Assembly: GCA_030532125.1 (NCBI GenBank)
Contig: JAUNLU010000001.1
Span: 611,960-675,959, forward strand
Direction: 5' to 3'
DNA from: Trueperella sp.
Lineage (GTDB): Bacteria > Actinomycetota > Actinomycetes > Actinomycetales > Actinomycetaceae
DNA: 64,000 nt
Every line of letters begins with the position of its first letter. The stretch's first letter is position 1. The notes below the pieces were generated by a model that saw only the letters and a list, made by a program, of their open reading frames with translations, was not told the origin of the DNA and searched no databases. Positions 1 to 9,022 of this stretch are shown in pieces. The translations under genes were made by a program, and so were the position numbers.

Positions 1-1
1 C

Positions 2-1156
2 CGGGGCGGGGCCGGGTTCCCCACTGGGTTGAAGTGGTCGTTCTTGCCCCCGAAAGACGGCGGTCCGCGCTATCTAGTGGTAAATGCAGATGAGTCCGAA
101 CCGGGTACCTGTAAAGATATTCCACACCTGATGGCTAATCCGCATATTCTGCTCGAGGGCATCATGATTTGCCTGATCGCTATCGGCGGGCATGACGCTT
201 TCATTTACTTGCGCGGCGAAGTTGCACATGTACACCGCCGGGTACAAGCCGCGATTCGGGAAGCACGCGCTGCTGGTCTGATTGGCACGGGTCTGGGCCC
301 TAATGGCGACTACGACATCAACATCACTTTGCACGCCGGTGCGGGCGCCTACATCTGTGGTGAGGAGACGGCGCTGCTGGACTCGCTGGAAGGCTTCCGC
401 GGTCAGCCCCGGCTCAAGCCGCCGTTCCCGGCTGCTAAGGGCCTGTTCGCGCGGCCTACGGTTATTAACAACGTGGAGTCGATCTCCTCGGTGCCGGGAA
501 TCATTAATAACGGTGCGGAATGGTTCCAGCAAATGGGGGCAGATACCAAGAACTCCCGGGGGCACGGGATCTTCTCGCTGTCGGGGCACGTCAAGTACCC
601 CGGCCAGTATGAAGCGCCGTTTGGTATTACCATCCGAGAACTGATTGAAATGGCTGGCGGTATCCGCGAGGGTCATGAGCTCAAGTTCTTCGCCGTTGGT
701 GGTTCTTCTGCGCCACTGTGGACGCCGAATCACTTGGATATTCCGCTCGGCTACGAAGAAGTAATGGAAGGTGGCTCTATGCTGGCCACCCGTGCCATCC
801 AAATCTTCGACGAAACTGTTTCGGTAGTGCGGGTGGTATCGCGCTGGAGCGACTTCTACCAGCATGAATCTTGCGGTAAATGCACCCCGTGCCGGGAGGG
901 CACTTACTGGATGCGCCAGCTGATGCATCGGTTTGAAGCCGGCAAGGCGAAAGAGGGCGAAATTGAACTGCTCTACGAAATCGCTTCGAATATCGCCGGG
1001 CGCAGTTTCTGTGCATTGGGCGATGCCGCAGCCACTCCGGTGCGATCTGCTATCGATCTATTCCGTGAAGAATTTGAGTGGGGATACAAGACCCCAGCTG
1101 CGGAACTTTTCCCGATTGAAAAGTCGGTTATTTTTAGCGAGGTAGGTGTTAAATGA
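2..1156 (+). CDS. nuoF: NADH-quinone oxidoreductase subunit F (5' partial)
   Basis: NADH-binding subunit of respiratory complex I; it takes hydride from NADH onto FMN and passes electrons to a 4Fe-4S cluster (N3). The gene enters from the left edge: the frame is open from base 2 and already encodes the FMN loop RGGAGFPTG, so the TTG at 29 is not the start and probably 50-60 residues are missing (inferred from the family's length). Visible signatures are GAGAYICGEETAL near visible residue 115, the SCGKCTPCRE ligand motif, and the distant fourth cysteine in FCALGDAA. The stop overlaps the nuoG start (ATGA), which implies translational coupling in the nuo operon. Confidence 0.97.
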   Translation, partial: RGGAGFPTGLKWSFLPPKDGGPRYLVVNADESEPGTCKDIPHLMANPHILLEGIMICLIAIGGHDAFIYLRGEVAHVHRRVQAAIREARAAGLIGTGLGPNGDYDINITLHAGAGAYICGEETALLDSLEGFRGQPRLKPPFPAAKGLFARPTVINNVESISSVPGIINNGAEWFQQMGADTKNSRGHGIFSLSGHVKYPGQYEAPFGITIRELIEMAGGIREGHELKFFAVGGSSAPLWTPNHLDIPLGYEEVMEGGSMLATRAIQIFDETVSVVRVVSRWSDFYQHESCGKCTPCREGTYWMRQLMHRFEAGKAKEGEIELLYEIASNIAGRSFCALGDAAATPVRSAIDLFREEFEWGYKTPAAELFPIEKSVIFSEVGVK

Positions 1157-3738
1157 CGACCACAGCTAATGCCCCGCAAGATCTGGTACAGCTGCAGATT
1201 GACGGCCAGGACATCGCGGTCCCCCAGGGCACGCTGATCATCCGGGCTGCAGAGAAAGCTGGTATTCATATTCCACGTTTCTGCGACCACCCACTGCTGA
1301 ACCCAGTGGCAGCTTGCCGCCAGTGTCTAGTGGAAGTGGCTATGCCAGACCGCGAGGGCAATGTTCGCAAGATGCCTAAGCCACAGCCGGCTTGCGCGAT
1401 GACGGTTAGCCCAAAAATGGAGGTCTACACCGCAGCGACGTCTGAAGTTTCAGAAAAGGCCCAACGCGGGGTGATGGAGTTCTTGCTCATCAACCACCCG
1501 ATGGACTGCCCAGTGTGTGATAAGGGCGGGGAATGCCCGTTGCAGAACCAGACCATGACTGACGGTCGGGCGCGCACGCGGTTCGTTGACATCAAGCGCA
1601 CTTATCCGAAGCCAATTTCGGTTTCGCCGCAGATTCTGCTGGATCGGGATCGGTGCATTTTGTGCCAGCGCTGCACCCGGTTCACCACCCAAATCCCGGG
1701 AGACCCGTTCTTGCAGCTGCAGGGGCGCGGCGGCGGTGAAGCCGGCCGGCACATCCACGGTCTGCACGGATCGCAGATCGGCAACTTCGACGCCACGGTG
1801 CTGGGATTCTCGGATCACGCTGGCACGGATCCGGAGATAACAACGAGCAATTACTCTGGTCCTGATGGTGCCGCCGGTATGCAGATTGGTTTTGCAGCTG
1901 GGTCGGTAACGCCGGGAGAAATGGATAGGGCGGGTCGCCCGTTCTCGTCCTACTTCTCGGGGAACGTAATCCAGATTTGCCCGGTGGGCGCGCTGACTTC
2001 GGCGTCGTACCGGTTCCGGGCGCGTCCATTCGATCTAGTTTCAGTACCATCGGTCAGCGAACATGACGCCTCTGGTTCGGCAATCCGAGTGGATTACCGC
2101 CGGGGCAAAGTGGTGCGCCGCTTGGCTCTCGAAGATATGGACGTCAACGAAGACTGGATCACCGACAAAGATCGGTTTGCTTTCCGCTGGCAAGACGGCG
2201 CAGATCGGTTGCGCGCCCCCCGGGTTAACGGCGAAGAATCCGTATCTTGGTTCGCCGCCTTGGAAGCAGCAGCAGCGGGGCTGAATGCCGCCAAGGATCG
2301 CGGAGTAGCCGTGCTAACTGGCGGCCGGTTGACTCTGGAAGACGCCTACGCTTACTCCAAGTTTGCGCGGACCGTATTGGGAACCAATGACATCGATTTC
2401 CGCACTCGGCCCACCAGTGACGAAGAAGATGCATTCTTAGCAGCTGTTGTTGCCGGTACTGGACTCGGCGTTACGTATGCCGATATCGAAAAAGCCGGGC
2501 ATGTGCTTACGGTCGGATTGGAAGCTGAAGACGAAATCGGTTCGGTGTTCTTGCGGCTCCGTAAGGGCGCGCTCGCGGGTACTACGTCAGTATCGGTTAT
2601 TTCGGCTTATCCTACGCTGGGCACCAAGAAGATGATGGCACGGTTTATCCCCGCTTCCCCTGGTACCGAGGCAGAAGTACTGGATGCAATCACTGCGGAA
2701 AATGGCGAGCTATTCGCCGCTGCCGCGGCTGACTTGCAGCAGGAAAACTCGGTAATTTTGGTTGGCGAACGCGCTGCAGATGCTCCGGGCGCACTGAGTG
2801 CCGCGTTGCGGTTAGCAGCAAAGACTGGTGCTAAGCTCGCCTGGATCCCGCGCCGTGCCGGCGATCGAGCCAGCGTAGAGGCTGGTCTAATGCCTAACCT
2901 CTTACCGGGCGGCCGCCCGGTAACTGACGCCGCGGCTCGCCGGGAGATGGCAACTGCTTGGGGAGTAGACGAACTGCCCGCCACACCAGGGCGCAATACC
3001 GCAGCAATCTTGCAGGCAGCTGCGGCCGGAGAAATCGGCGCCGTAATCTTGGCGGGGGTGGAATTAGCTGATCTGCCCCGTGGCGCAGCTGCTGCCTTGG
3101 AAAACGTCTTCGTAGTGCAGCTGGAAGTTCGGGAAACTGAGACCACTGCTCTAGCTGATGTAGTGCTGCCGGTGGCCCCGACCGCAGAAAAGGGCGGCAC
3201 CTTCGTCAACTGGGAAGGTCGGTTGCGGCCATTCGGTCAGACTCTGACCAGCACTAACTTGCCGGATCGTGCGGTGCTAACGGATCTAGCAGATGTGATG
3301 GGTATAGGCTTAGGCCTGGCCAAGCTAGATGATGCGGTAACGGAATATGCTCAGCTCCCGGCATGGAACGGGGCCCGAGTTGCTGCTCCGCAGGCAGCGC
3401 CAGCTCCAGCCCCAACAGTTGGTGCTGGGCAGGCAGTACTGGCCACTTGGAAACAACTGCTTGATGACGGCGCGCTACAAAGCCACGAACCATATCTGGC
3501 TTCTAGTGCTCGCCGTTCGGTGGCGGTACTTGCTCCGCAAACTGCCGAACAGCTCGGCATTACTACTGCGCTGACGGTATCTGGGCCAGCGGGATCGGTT
3601 GCGTTGCCAGTTCACCTGGTAGATATGCCGACCGGCGTAGTTTGGATCCCACAAAACGCAGCTGATTGCAAAGTCGCAACAATCGGTAGCCGCGCCGGTG
3701 ACGTCGTCGCCATCGCGAAATCGGAGGTGGCAGAGTGA
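1153..3738 (+). CDS. nuoG: NADH-quinone oxidoreductase subunit G, lacking the N7 cluster ligands
   Basis: Large iron-sulfur subunit of the complex I peripheral arm, 861 aa. The N-terminal 2Fe-2S ligands are C44, C55, C58 and C81; the H115-x3-C119-x2-C122-x5-C128 set (N5) and the C168/C171/C174 plus C276 set (N4) are complete. A molybdopterin-oxidoreductase-like domain follows, and the C-terminus is Ala-rich. The four positions that hold the N7 cluster in E. coli and Thermus (C-x2-C-x3-C-x27-C) are S302, D305, S309 and T337 here, at exactly the same spacing, so that off-pathway cluster cannot form. The ATG overlaps the nuoF stop and the TGA overlaps the nuoH start. Confidence 0.97.
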   Translation: MTTTANAPQDLVQLQIDGQDIAVPQGTLIIRAAEKAGIHIPRFCDHPLLNPVAACRQCLVEVAMPDREGNVRKMPKPQPACAMTVSPKMEVYTAATSEVSEKAQRGVMEFLLINHPMDCPVCDKGGECPLQNQTMTDGRARTRFVDIKRTYPKPISVSPQILLDRDRCILCQRCTRFTTQIPGDPFLQLQGRGGGEAGRHIHGLHGSQIGNFDATVLGFSDHAGTDPEITTSNYSGPDGAAGMQIGFAAGSVTPGEMDRAGRPFSSYFSGNVIQICPVGALTSASYRFRARPFDLVSVPSVSEHDASGSAIRVDYRRGKVVRRLALEDMDVNEDWITDKDRFAFRWQDGADRLRAPRVNGEESVSWFAALEAAAAGLNAAKDRGVAVLTGGRLTLEDAYAYSKFARTVLGTNDIDFRTRPTSDEEDAFLAAVVAGTGLGVTYADIEKAGHVLTVGLEAEDEIGSVFLRLRKGALAGTTSVSVISAYPTLGTKKMMARFIPASPGTEAEVLDAITAENGELFAAAAADLQQENSVILVGERAADAPGALSAALRLAAKTGAKLAWIPRRAGDRASVEAGLMPNLLPGGRPVTDAAARREMATAWGVDELPATPGRNTAAILQAAAAGEIGAVILAGVELADLPRGAAAALENVFVVQLEVRETETTALADVVLPVAPTAEKGGTFVNWEGRLRPFGQTLTSTNLPDRAVLTDLADVMGIGLGLAKLDDAVTEYAQLPAWNGARVAAPQAAPAPAPTVGAGQAVLATWKQLLDDGALQSHEPYLASSARRSVAVLAPQTAEQLGITTALTVSGPAGSVALPVHLVDMPTGVVWIPQNAADCKVATIGSRAGDVVAIAKSEVAE

Positions 3739-5066
3739 ATCTCATATTAAGTTCCGTAGCTGCGGACTTCTCTCAGGACACTTGGTGGCTATGGCTGATC
3801 AAAGCCTTGGTCATCGTGGTTTACCTGATTTTGTCCGTGATGTTCGCCCTGTGGTTTGAACGCCGGCTATTAGCCCGGATGCAGAACCGCGTGGGGCCAA
3901 ATACGGTGGGGCCGCTGGGCTTGCTCCAGTCTGTGCCAGACGCGATAAAGCTGATCCTGAAGGAAGATTTCTGGCTCGCCGGGGCACATAAAGTTGTGTA
4001 CTTTATTGCGCCAGTTATTTCCGCGCTCTGTGCGTTCACGATTATGGCGGTCATCCCAGTCGGTCCGTCAGTTTCCATCTTTGGACATATGACGCCGCTG
4101 CAGCTGGCTGACTCACCAGTAGCAATGCTATTCGTATTTGCGGTGGCTGCCCTGGGTGAATACGGTCTGGTACTGGGCGGCTGGTCGGCGCGTTCTACTT
4201 TGCCACTGTATGGCTCAGTGCGTGCGGCAACGCAGATGATTTCCTATGAGCTAGCCCAGGGCTTGGCGATGGTTACCATCTTCTTCACCGCTGGCACGAT
4301 GTCTACCTCCGGAATAGTGGCAGCACAAACTAGCCTGTGGAATATCTTGCTAGTTATGCCGGCATTCCTGATCTACCTGGTAACAATGCTGGGTGGTACT
4401 GGCCGGTTGCCATTTGACCTAATCGAAGCAGAAGGCGAAATTGTGGCAGGTGCCCACACTGAATACTCCTCCATGAAATTTGGTTGGTACTACCTGTCGG
4501 AATACGTGAATATGCTGAATATGTCCATGCTCGCCTCCACCTTGTTCTTGGGCGGCTGGCGCTCCGGGCCGATTCTTACCACTATCTTCGGGCTGTGGGG
4601 CGGCGACCCCAACCAAGGTTGGTTCCCGATTCTGGTATTTATTTTCAAGACCTGGATCTTCATGAGCATATTCGTGTGGGTGCGCGGTACTTTATTGCGG
4701 TTCCGCTACGACCAATTCATGCGTTTGGGTTGGAAGGGTCTTATTCCCGGCGCCCTCATCTGGCTGCTGATCGTTTTGGCAGTTACCGGTGTGAATATGG
4801 TCTATGCAATTAATATGACTAATGTTTTGGTCATTTTGTCGATTGGTTACTCGCTAATCCTGCTCATCTGGGCCTTTGGCGATGACACGGTCAAGAAGAC
4901 CCAAGCTGAACTGATTGCGGAGCGGGAAAAGTCCGACTTCGACGGATTTGAAAATGGATACCCGGTGCCGCCACTGCCTGGTCAGCACCTACCGCCGTCA
5001 TCCCGGGCTGCCCGCGCCGAAGCAACTGCAGCACCGGTAGCAGCCGAGGAGGTTGAGAATGTCTGA
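3735..5066 (+). CDS. nuoH: NADH-quinone oxidoreductase subunit H
   Basis: Membrane subunit of complex I that forms much of the quinone-binding chamber at the junction with the peripheral arm. The 443-aa product has about eight hydrophobic helices and the typical loops ([15 protein letters not shown] near the N-terminus, [20 protein letters not shown] in the middle). A hydrophilic tail of about 60 residues, rich in Ala, Pro and Glu, extends past the usual bacterial end. GTG start overlapping the nuoG stop; its own stop overlaps the nuoI start. Confidence 0.97.
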   Translation: MNLILSSVAADFSQDTWWLWLIKALVIVVYLILSVMFALWFERRLLARMQNRVGPNTVGPLGLLQSVPDAIKLILKEDFWLAGAHKVVYFIAPVISALCAFTIMAVIPVGPSVSIFGHMTPLQLADSPVAMLFVFAVAALGEYGLVLGGWSARSTLPLYGSVRAATQMISYELAQGLAMVTIFFTAGTMSTSGIVAAQTSLWNILLVMPAFLIYLVTMLGGTGRLPFDLIEAEGEIVAGAHTEYSSMKFGWYYLSEYVNMLNMSMLASTLFLGGWRSGPILTTIFGLWGGDPNQGWFPILVFIFKTWIFMSIFVWVRGTLLRFRYDQFMRLGWKGLIPGALIWLLIVLAVTGVNMVYAINMTNVLVILSIGYSLILLIWAFGDDTVKKTQAELIAEREKSDFDGFENGYPVPPLPGQHLPPSSRAARAEATAAPVAAEEVENV

Positions 5067-5739
5067 ACAGCACAATGCGGCAGATAAGCCGTTTGAAAAG
5101 CCAGACAAGAAACTGTACAGCCCGAACAAAAAGGGTCCAATTGGGCGGATCCTCGCTCCAGTTGCCGGTTTCGGTGTCACCTTTTCTACAATTTTCCGGC
5201 CCAATGTGACCGAACAGTACCCATATGTGAAAGTGCCTACCCGGCCGCGGTACCACGGTCTGCATCGCTTGAATCGGTACCCGGATGGGCTGGAAAAGTG
5301 CATTGGTTGTGAGCTGTGTGCTTGGGCCTGCCCTGCAGATGCCATCTTGGTTGAGGCGGCACCAAACCAGCCTGGAGAGCAATACTCCCCTGGGGAACGG
5401 TATGGCCGGGTCTACCAAGTCAACTATCTGCGGTGCATCTTCTGTGCGTACTGCATTCAGGCTTGCCCCACTCGGGCGCTGACGATGTCGAATGAATACG
5501 AGATCGCCGGTCAAACTCGGGAATCCATGATCTACGAAAAGAAAGATCTGCTGGTGCCCTTGGCAGAAGGCATGCTCAACCCACCGCATCCCATGGTGGA
5601 GGGCACGACTGACGCCGACTACTACCAAGGCAAGGTCACCGGTCCTACCCAGGCGCAAATCGACTGGGTCAAGGAAAACCGCCCGGAAGATCCCTCGCTC
5701 AAAACGGCTCGAGCCGGAGCAACTGAAGGAGCGCGCTAA
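5059..5739 (+). CDS. nuoI: NADH-quinone oxidoreductase subunit I
   Basis: Ferredoxin-like subunit of complex I carrying clusters N6a and N6b, which lead electrons to N2 and quinone. The 226-aa product has two complete C-x2-C-x2-C-x3-C-P motifs, C81/C84/C87/C91 ([12 protein letters not shown]) and C126/C129/C132/C136 ([12 protein letters not shown]). I chose the ATG at 5059 over the in-frame TTG at 5053 because AGGAGG at 5047-5052 sits six bases before it. The start overlaps the nuoH stop. The C-terminal 60 residues are hydrophilic, without further motifs. Confidence 0.96.
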   Translation: MSEQHNAADKPFEKPDKKLYSPNKKGPIGRILAPVAGFGVTFSTIFRPNVTEQYPYVKVPTRPRYHGLHRLNRYPDGLEKCIGCELCAWACPADAILVEAAPNQPGEQYSPGERYGRVYQVNYLRCIFCAYCIQACPTRALTMSNEYEIAGQTRESMIYEKKDLLVPLAEGMLNPPHPMVEGTTDADYYQGKVTGPTQAQIDWVKENRPEDPSLKTARAGATEGAR

Positions 5740-6738
5740 ATGCTACCTACCCCTCTAGAAATATCTCTCGGAGAGACTCTACTGTTCGGCCTCGTCGCCG
5801 TCTTCATGGTGGTCTTGACGGTATTTGGTTTGCTCATTACGCGTCGAGCAGTGCACACCATCATCTGTGTTATCTTCACCATGGTAGGTTTCGCAGTGCT
5901 TTACACCATGTTGGAAGCCCCCTTTATGGGAGTGGCACAAATTGTGGTGTACACCGGCGCAATTTTGATGATGTTCCTATTCGTATTGATGCTAATCGGT
6001 GTAGATTCAGCTGACTCTGGGTTGGAGACGCTGAAAGCACAGCGGCCGGTAGCGGTACTCGGCGGAGTGGGCATCCTGGCTATTCTCACGGGCATCGTCC
6101 TCGGGGCTGCTACCCCAGATGCCATTGGATTAGAGATGGCCAATATGGGAACCAACCCGGTCGGCGTCGCAAAAATTATTTTCTCCAACCACGTCCTAAC
6201 CCTGCAATTGACCGGCACATTGCTGGTGGTGGCAGCGCTGGGCGCGATGACTTTGACGCATCGCGATCGCGTACATAAGAAAGAGACGCAGGAAGAAATT
6301 GCCAACCGCAAGGTTGCGGCATTCGTAGCGGGCGGCGATCATATCGGGCACCGTCCCAACCCGGGCGTCTACGCCGAATCTAACTCGTCAACCAACCCGG
6401 CACTCACTGCAGACTCCACTGCGGTGCCAGGCTCCACTAACCGGGTACTGCAGGTGCGCGGTCAGGTGCGTGCGCTGAGCGAGATTTCGCCGCGCACAGC
6501 AGCCAGGATTGAGCGCACGGGCGGAATCGCGGGCCCGGGCACTTACGGCAAGATTGGGCGCCCCACCGTACCAGGCATGCCTGGCGGTGACACTGCGCCA
6601 GATTATGACGCCGCCGCCCGCAAGCTCGATCCGATTAACGACGTCCCCACAGCGGAGGATGTCCCAACTGCACAAAACGTTGCGGAAGCAGAGAAGACCC
6701 GAGTGGAAACTGATTTGCCAGCAGAGGAGCAGAACTAA
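5740..6738 (+). CDS. nuoJ: NADH-quinone oxidoreductase subunit J with a long C-terminal tail
   Basis: Antiporter-associated membrane subunit of complex I, 332 aa. The first 170 or so residues hold five hydrophobic helices, including the conserved [16 protein letters not shown] segment of the third helix. The remaining 150 residues are hydrophilic and rich in Pro, Ala, Thr and Gly, probably a disordered cytoplasmic extension; E. coli NuoJ is near 184 aa. Such tails occur in actinobacterial NuoJ, but this one has no motif I recognise. ATG directly after the nuoI stop; the stop overlaps nuoK (TAATG). Confidence 0.95.
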   Translation: MLPTPLEISLGETLLFGLVAVFMVVLTVFGLLITRRAVHTIICVIFTMVGFAVLYTMLEAPFMGVAQIVVYTGAILMMFLFVLMLIGVDSADSGLETLKAQRPVAVLGGVGILAILTGIVLGAATPDAIGLEMANMGTNPVGVAKIIFSNHVLTLQLTGTLLVVAALGAMTLTHRDRVHKKETQEEIANRKVAAFVAGGDHIGHRPNPGVYAESNSSTNPALTADSTAVPGSTNRVLQVRGQVRALSEISPRTAARIERTGGIAGPGTYGKIGRPTVPGMPGGDTAPDYDAAARKLDPINDVPTAEDVPTAQNVAEAEKTRVETDLPAEEQN

Positions 6739-7037
6739 TGGATTTGATGTGGTACGTAATACTCGGTCTCATCCTCTTCGTAGTTGGTGGCGCCACCGTG
6801 CTCACTCGGCGCAACGGTGTGATTGCACTGCTGGGCATTGAAATCATGCTCAACTCGTGCAACCTCGTGCTAATCACCTTCTCGCGGATGCATGGCAATC
6901 TCCAAGGGCAGGTATTCGCTTTCTTCGTGATGGTAGTGGCAGCAGCGGAAGTTGTGGTCGGCCTAGCGATTATCGTGTCCATTTTCCGAACCCGCAGGTC
7001 CGCTTCGCTTGACGGCGCGAACCTGATGAAGAACTGA
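6738..7037 (+). CDS. nuoK: NADH-quinone oxidoreductase subunit K
   Basis: Small antiporter-like membrane subunit of complex I (MrpC homologue) in the proton path. 99 aa with three hydrophobic helices and the conserved acidic residues in the [13 protein letters not shown] and [11 protein letters not shown] segments, corresponding to the two essential membrane glutamates of the family. Length is standard. The start overlaps the nuoJ stop, and a 19-bp gap precedes nuoL. Confidence 0.97.
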   Translation: MDLMWYVILGLILFVVGGATVLTRRNGVIALLGIEIMLNSCNLVLITFSRMHGNLQGQVFAFFVMVVAAAEVVVGLAIIVSIFRTRRSASLDGANLMKN

Positions 7038-7056
7038 CGGAAGCAGGTGTGATCCC

Positions 7057-9009
7057 TTGATTAGTGGACTTCTTGCAATGGGTGAGCCAATTGTGCAGCT
7101 CGCCCCAGGCGCGGCCGGAATGATCTGGCTGGCAGTAGCGATCCCGCTACTGAGCTGTGCCTTCCTCCTGCTCGCCGGAAAATTTGCTGATAACTGGGGG
7201 CACTGGGTCGGCGTCGCTGCTTCGGCGTCGGCATTTGCCATCGGTTTGGCGGCCACCGTGCAGCTGGCCGGCTTGCCCGCAGCCGAGCGCGCGCTGGAAT
7301 CGACTCTCTATGATCTCGTTCCACAACTTGGCGAATTTAGCGTCAGATTTGGCACGCTGGTAGATCCGCTGTCGATGACTTTCGTATTGCTAGTTACGTT
7401 CGTCGGCACGCTCATTCACATCTATTCAGTTTCCTACATGGCGCATGATCCAGCTCGGCGTCGGTTCTTCGCCTATTTGAACCTATTCGTAGCTGCCATG
7501 TTGCTGTTGGTATTGGGTAATTCCTACCTGACGCTGTTCTTCGGCTGGGAGGGCGTGGGCCTGGCTTCTTACCTGTTAATCTCCTTCTGGAACCAGGTGC
7601 CAGCCAATGCCACCGCGGGTAAGAAAGCATTCATCATGAACCGGGTCGGTGACCTAGGCATGTTGATTGCCATGATGGCTATGGTTTCGGCTTTCGGCTC
7701 AGTACAGTTCACTGCGGTGAACGACGCCGTCGCCACAGCTTCCTCTGGTACCGCCACTTTCATTGGCTTCTTCTTGCTGTTGGCAGCTTGTGGTAAATCT
7801 GCTCAGTTCCCGCTGCAGGCTTGGTTGGGCGACGCAATGGCTGGCCCAACCCCGGTCTCCGCGCTAATCCACGCCGCCACCATGGTTACGGCGGGGGTTT
7901 ACCTGATGGTGCGCTCGGGAGCGATCTACGCAGTTGCACCAGCAGCAGCACTCGCAGTTGCCATTATCGGGCTAATCACCCTGGTATTTGGCGCTGTCGT
8001 TGGTGCGGCAAAAGACGATATGAAGAAAGTGCTGGCGGCGTCCACCATGTCGCAGATTGGCTACATGATGTTGGCAGCTGGGCTCGGTCCGGTTGGGGCT
8101 GCCTTTGCGATCTTCCACTTGGTGACGCACGGCTTCTTCAAGGCAAATCTGTTCTTGGGTTCCGGTGCAGTCATGCACGCCATGAACGACGAAGTAAATA
8201 TGCGTGGTTTCGGCGGGCTCGCCAAACATATGAAGATCACCTTCGGTACGTTCGTCTGTGGATATCTGGCAATTATTGGCTTCCCCTTCCTTTCGGGCTT
8301 CTTCTCGAAAGACAAGATTATTGAAGCTGCTTTCACTGGCGACGGGGTACAGCCGTGGATATTCGGCATTATCACCGTGCTAGTTGCGGGTCTGACCGCG
8401 TTCTATATGTCGCGGCTTACTTTCATGATCTTCCTCGGCAACGAACGGTGGAGCTCCACTGGGGAAGACGCCAAGCATCCGCATGATCCCAGCCCGCTAA
8501 TGTGGGTGCCGATGGCTATTTTGGCAGTCGGCTCCTTGGGATTGGGCGCACTGCTTAACTACACCGGCTTTATGGGCTGGCTCGAACCAGTGGTTGGCGA
8601 GCTGGTGCATGAAAATCCGGTGCTGCCGGTTCCGGTCATTACTGCTATTACCTTGGTAATGATGGCAATTGGGGTATTGGTAGCTTGGAAGATGTACGCG
8701 GCTACTGAAGTGCCAGCACTGGCACCGGAGGGAAGCCCGTTGGTGCGCGCCGCCCGCCAGGACCTATACCAAGACGTATTCAACGAGAACGTCTTTATGC
8801 GTCCCGGTATGGCACTGGTTGCCGCTACCGACTTTGCTGACCGCAAGGGTGTAGATGGCGCAATCGAAGGCGTAGCTAGGGGAGGGCCGGCGCTCGGCCG
8901 GCTGGTGGGCAAAACCCAAACTGGTTACGCCCGCAACTACGCCAGTTATATGACCATCGGCGTCGTCATCGCCCTGATTGCTGCCGTAGCAACGGCACTG
9001 TGGTCCTAA
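7057..9009 (+). CDS. nuoL: NADH-quinone oxidoreductase subunit L
   Basis: Distal antiporter-like proton-pumping subunit of complex I, 650 aa, 14 or more hydrophobic helices plus the long lateral-helix region at the C-terminus. Family hallmarks are FFGWEGVGLASYLLI, LGDAMAGPTPVSALIHAATMV and the HLVTHGFFKANLFLGSG segment with its channel lysine and histidines. I use the TTG start at 7057, preceded by AGCAGG at 7042-7047; upstream GTG codons in this stretch run straight into stops, and the next candidate is ATG 7078. Confidence 0.95.
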   Translation: MISGLLAMGEPIVQLAPGAAGMIWLAVAIPLLSCAFLLLAGKFADNWGHWVGVAASASAFAIGLAATVQLAGLPAAERALESTLYDLVPQLGEFSVRFGTLVDPLSMTFVLLVTFVGTLIHIYSVSYMAHDPARRRFFAYLNLFVAAMLLLVLGNSYLTLFFGWEGVGLASYLLISFWNQVPANATAGKKAFIMNRVGDLGMLIAMMAMVSAFGSVQFTAVNDAVATASSGTATFIGFFLLLAACGKSAQFPLQAWLGDAMAGPTPVSALIHAATMVTAGVYLMVRSGAIYAVAPAAALAVAIIGLITLVFGAVVGAAKDDMKKVLAASTMSQIGYMMLAAGLGPVGAAFAIFHLVTHGFFKANLFLGSGAVMHAMNDEVNMRGFGGLAKHMKITFGTFVCGYLAIIGFPFLSGFFSKDKIIEAAFTGDGVQPWIFGIITVLVAGLTAFYMSRLTFMIFLGNERWSSTGEDAKHPHDPSPLMWVPMAILAVGSLGLGALLNYTGFMGWLEPVVGELVHENPVLPVPVITAITLVMMAIGVLVAWKMYAATEVPALAPEGSPLVRAARQDLYQDVFNENVFMRPGMALVAATDFADRKGVDGAIEGVARGGPALGRLVGKTQTGYARNYASYMTIGVVIALIAAVATALWS

Positions 9010-9022
9010 GGAGAAGGTTTAG

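Noticed and set aside
29..31. TTG at 29 as the start of nuoF
   Set aside because: The frame is open to base 2 and the upstream codons encode the conserved FMN-binding glycine loop, so the gene begins outside the window.
2607..3209. Minus-strand open frame of 200 codons opposite nuoG
   Set aside because: Ala/Ser/Arg-rich composition of a shadow frame, with no start signal; nuoG is clearly coding there.
4891..5658. Minus-strand open frame of 255 codons opposite nuoI
   Set aside because: It lies antisense to a gene with two complete 4Fe-4S motifs and has no family pattern or ribosome site. Long antisense frames are expected at this base composition.
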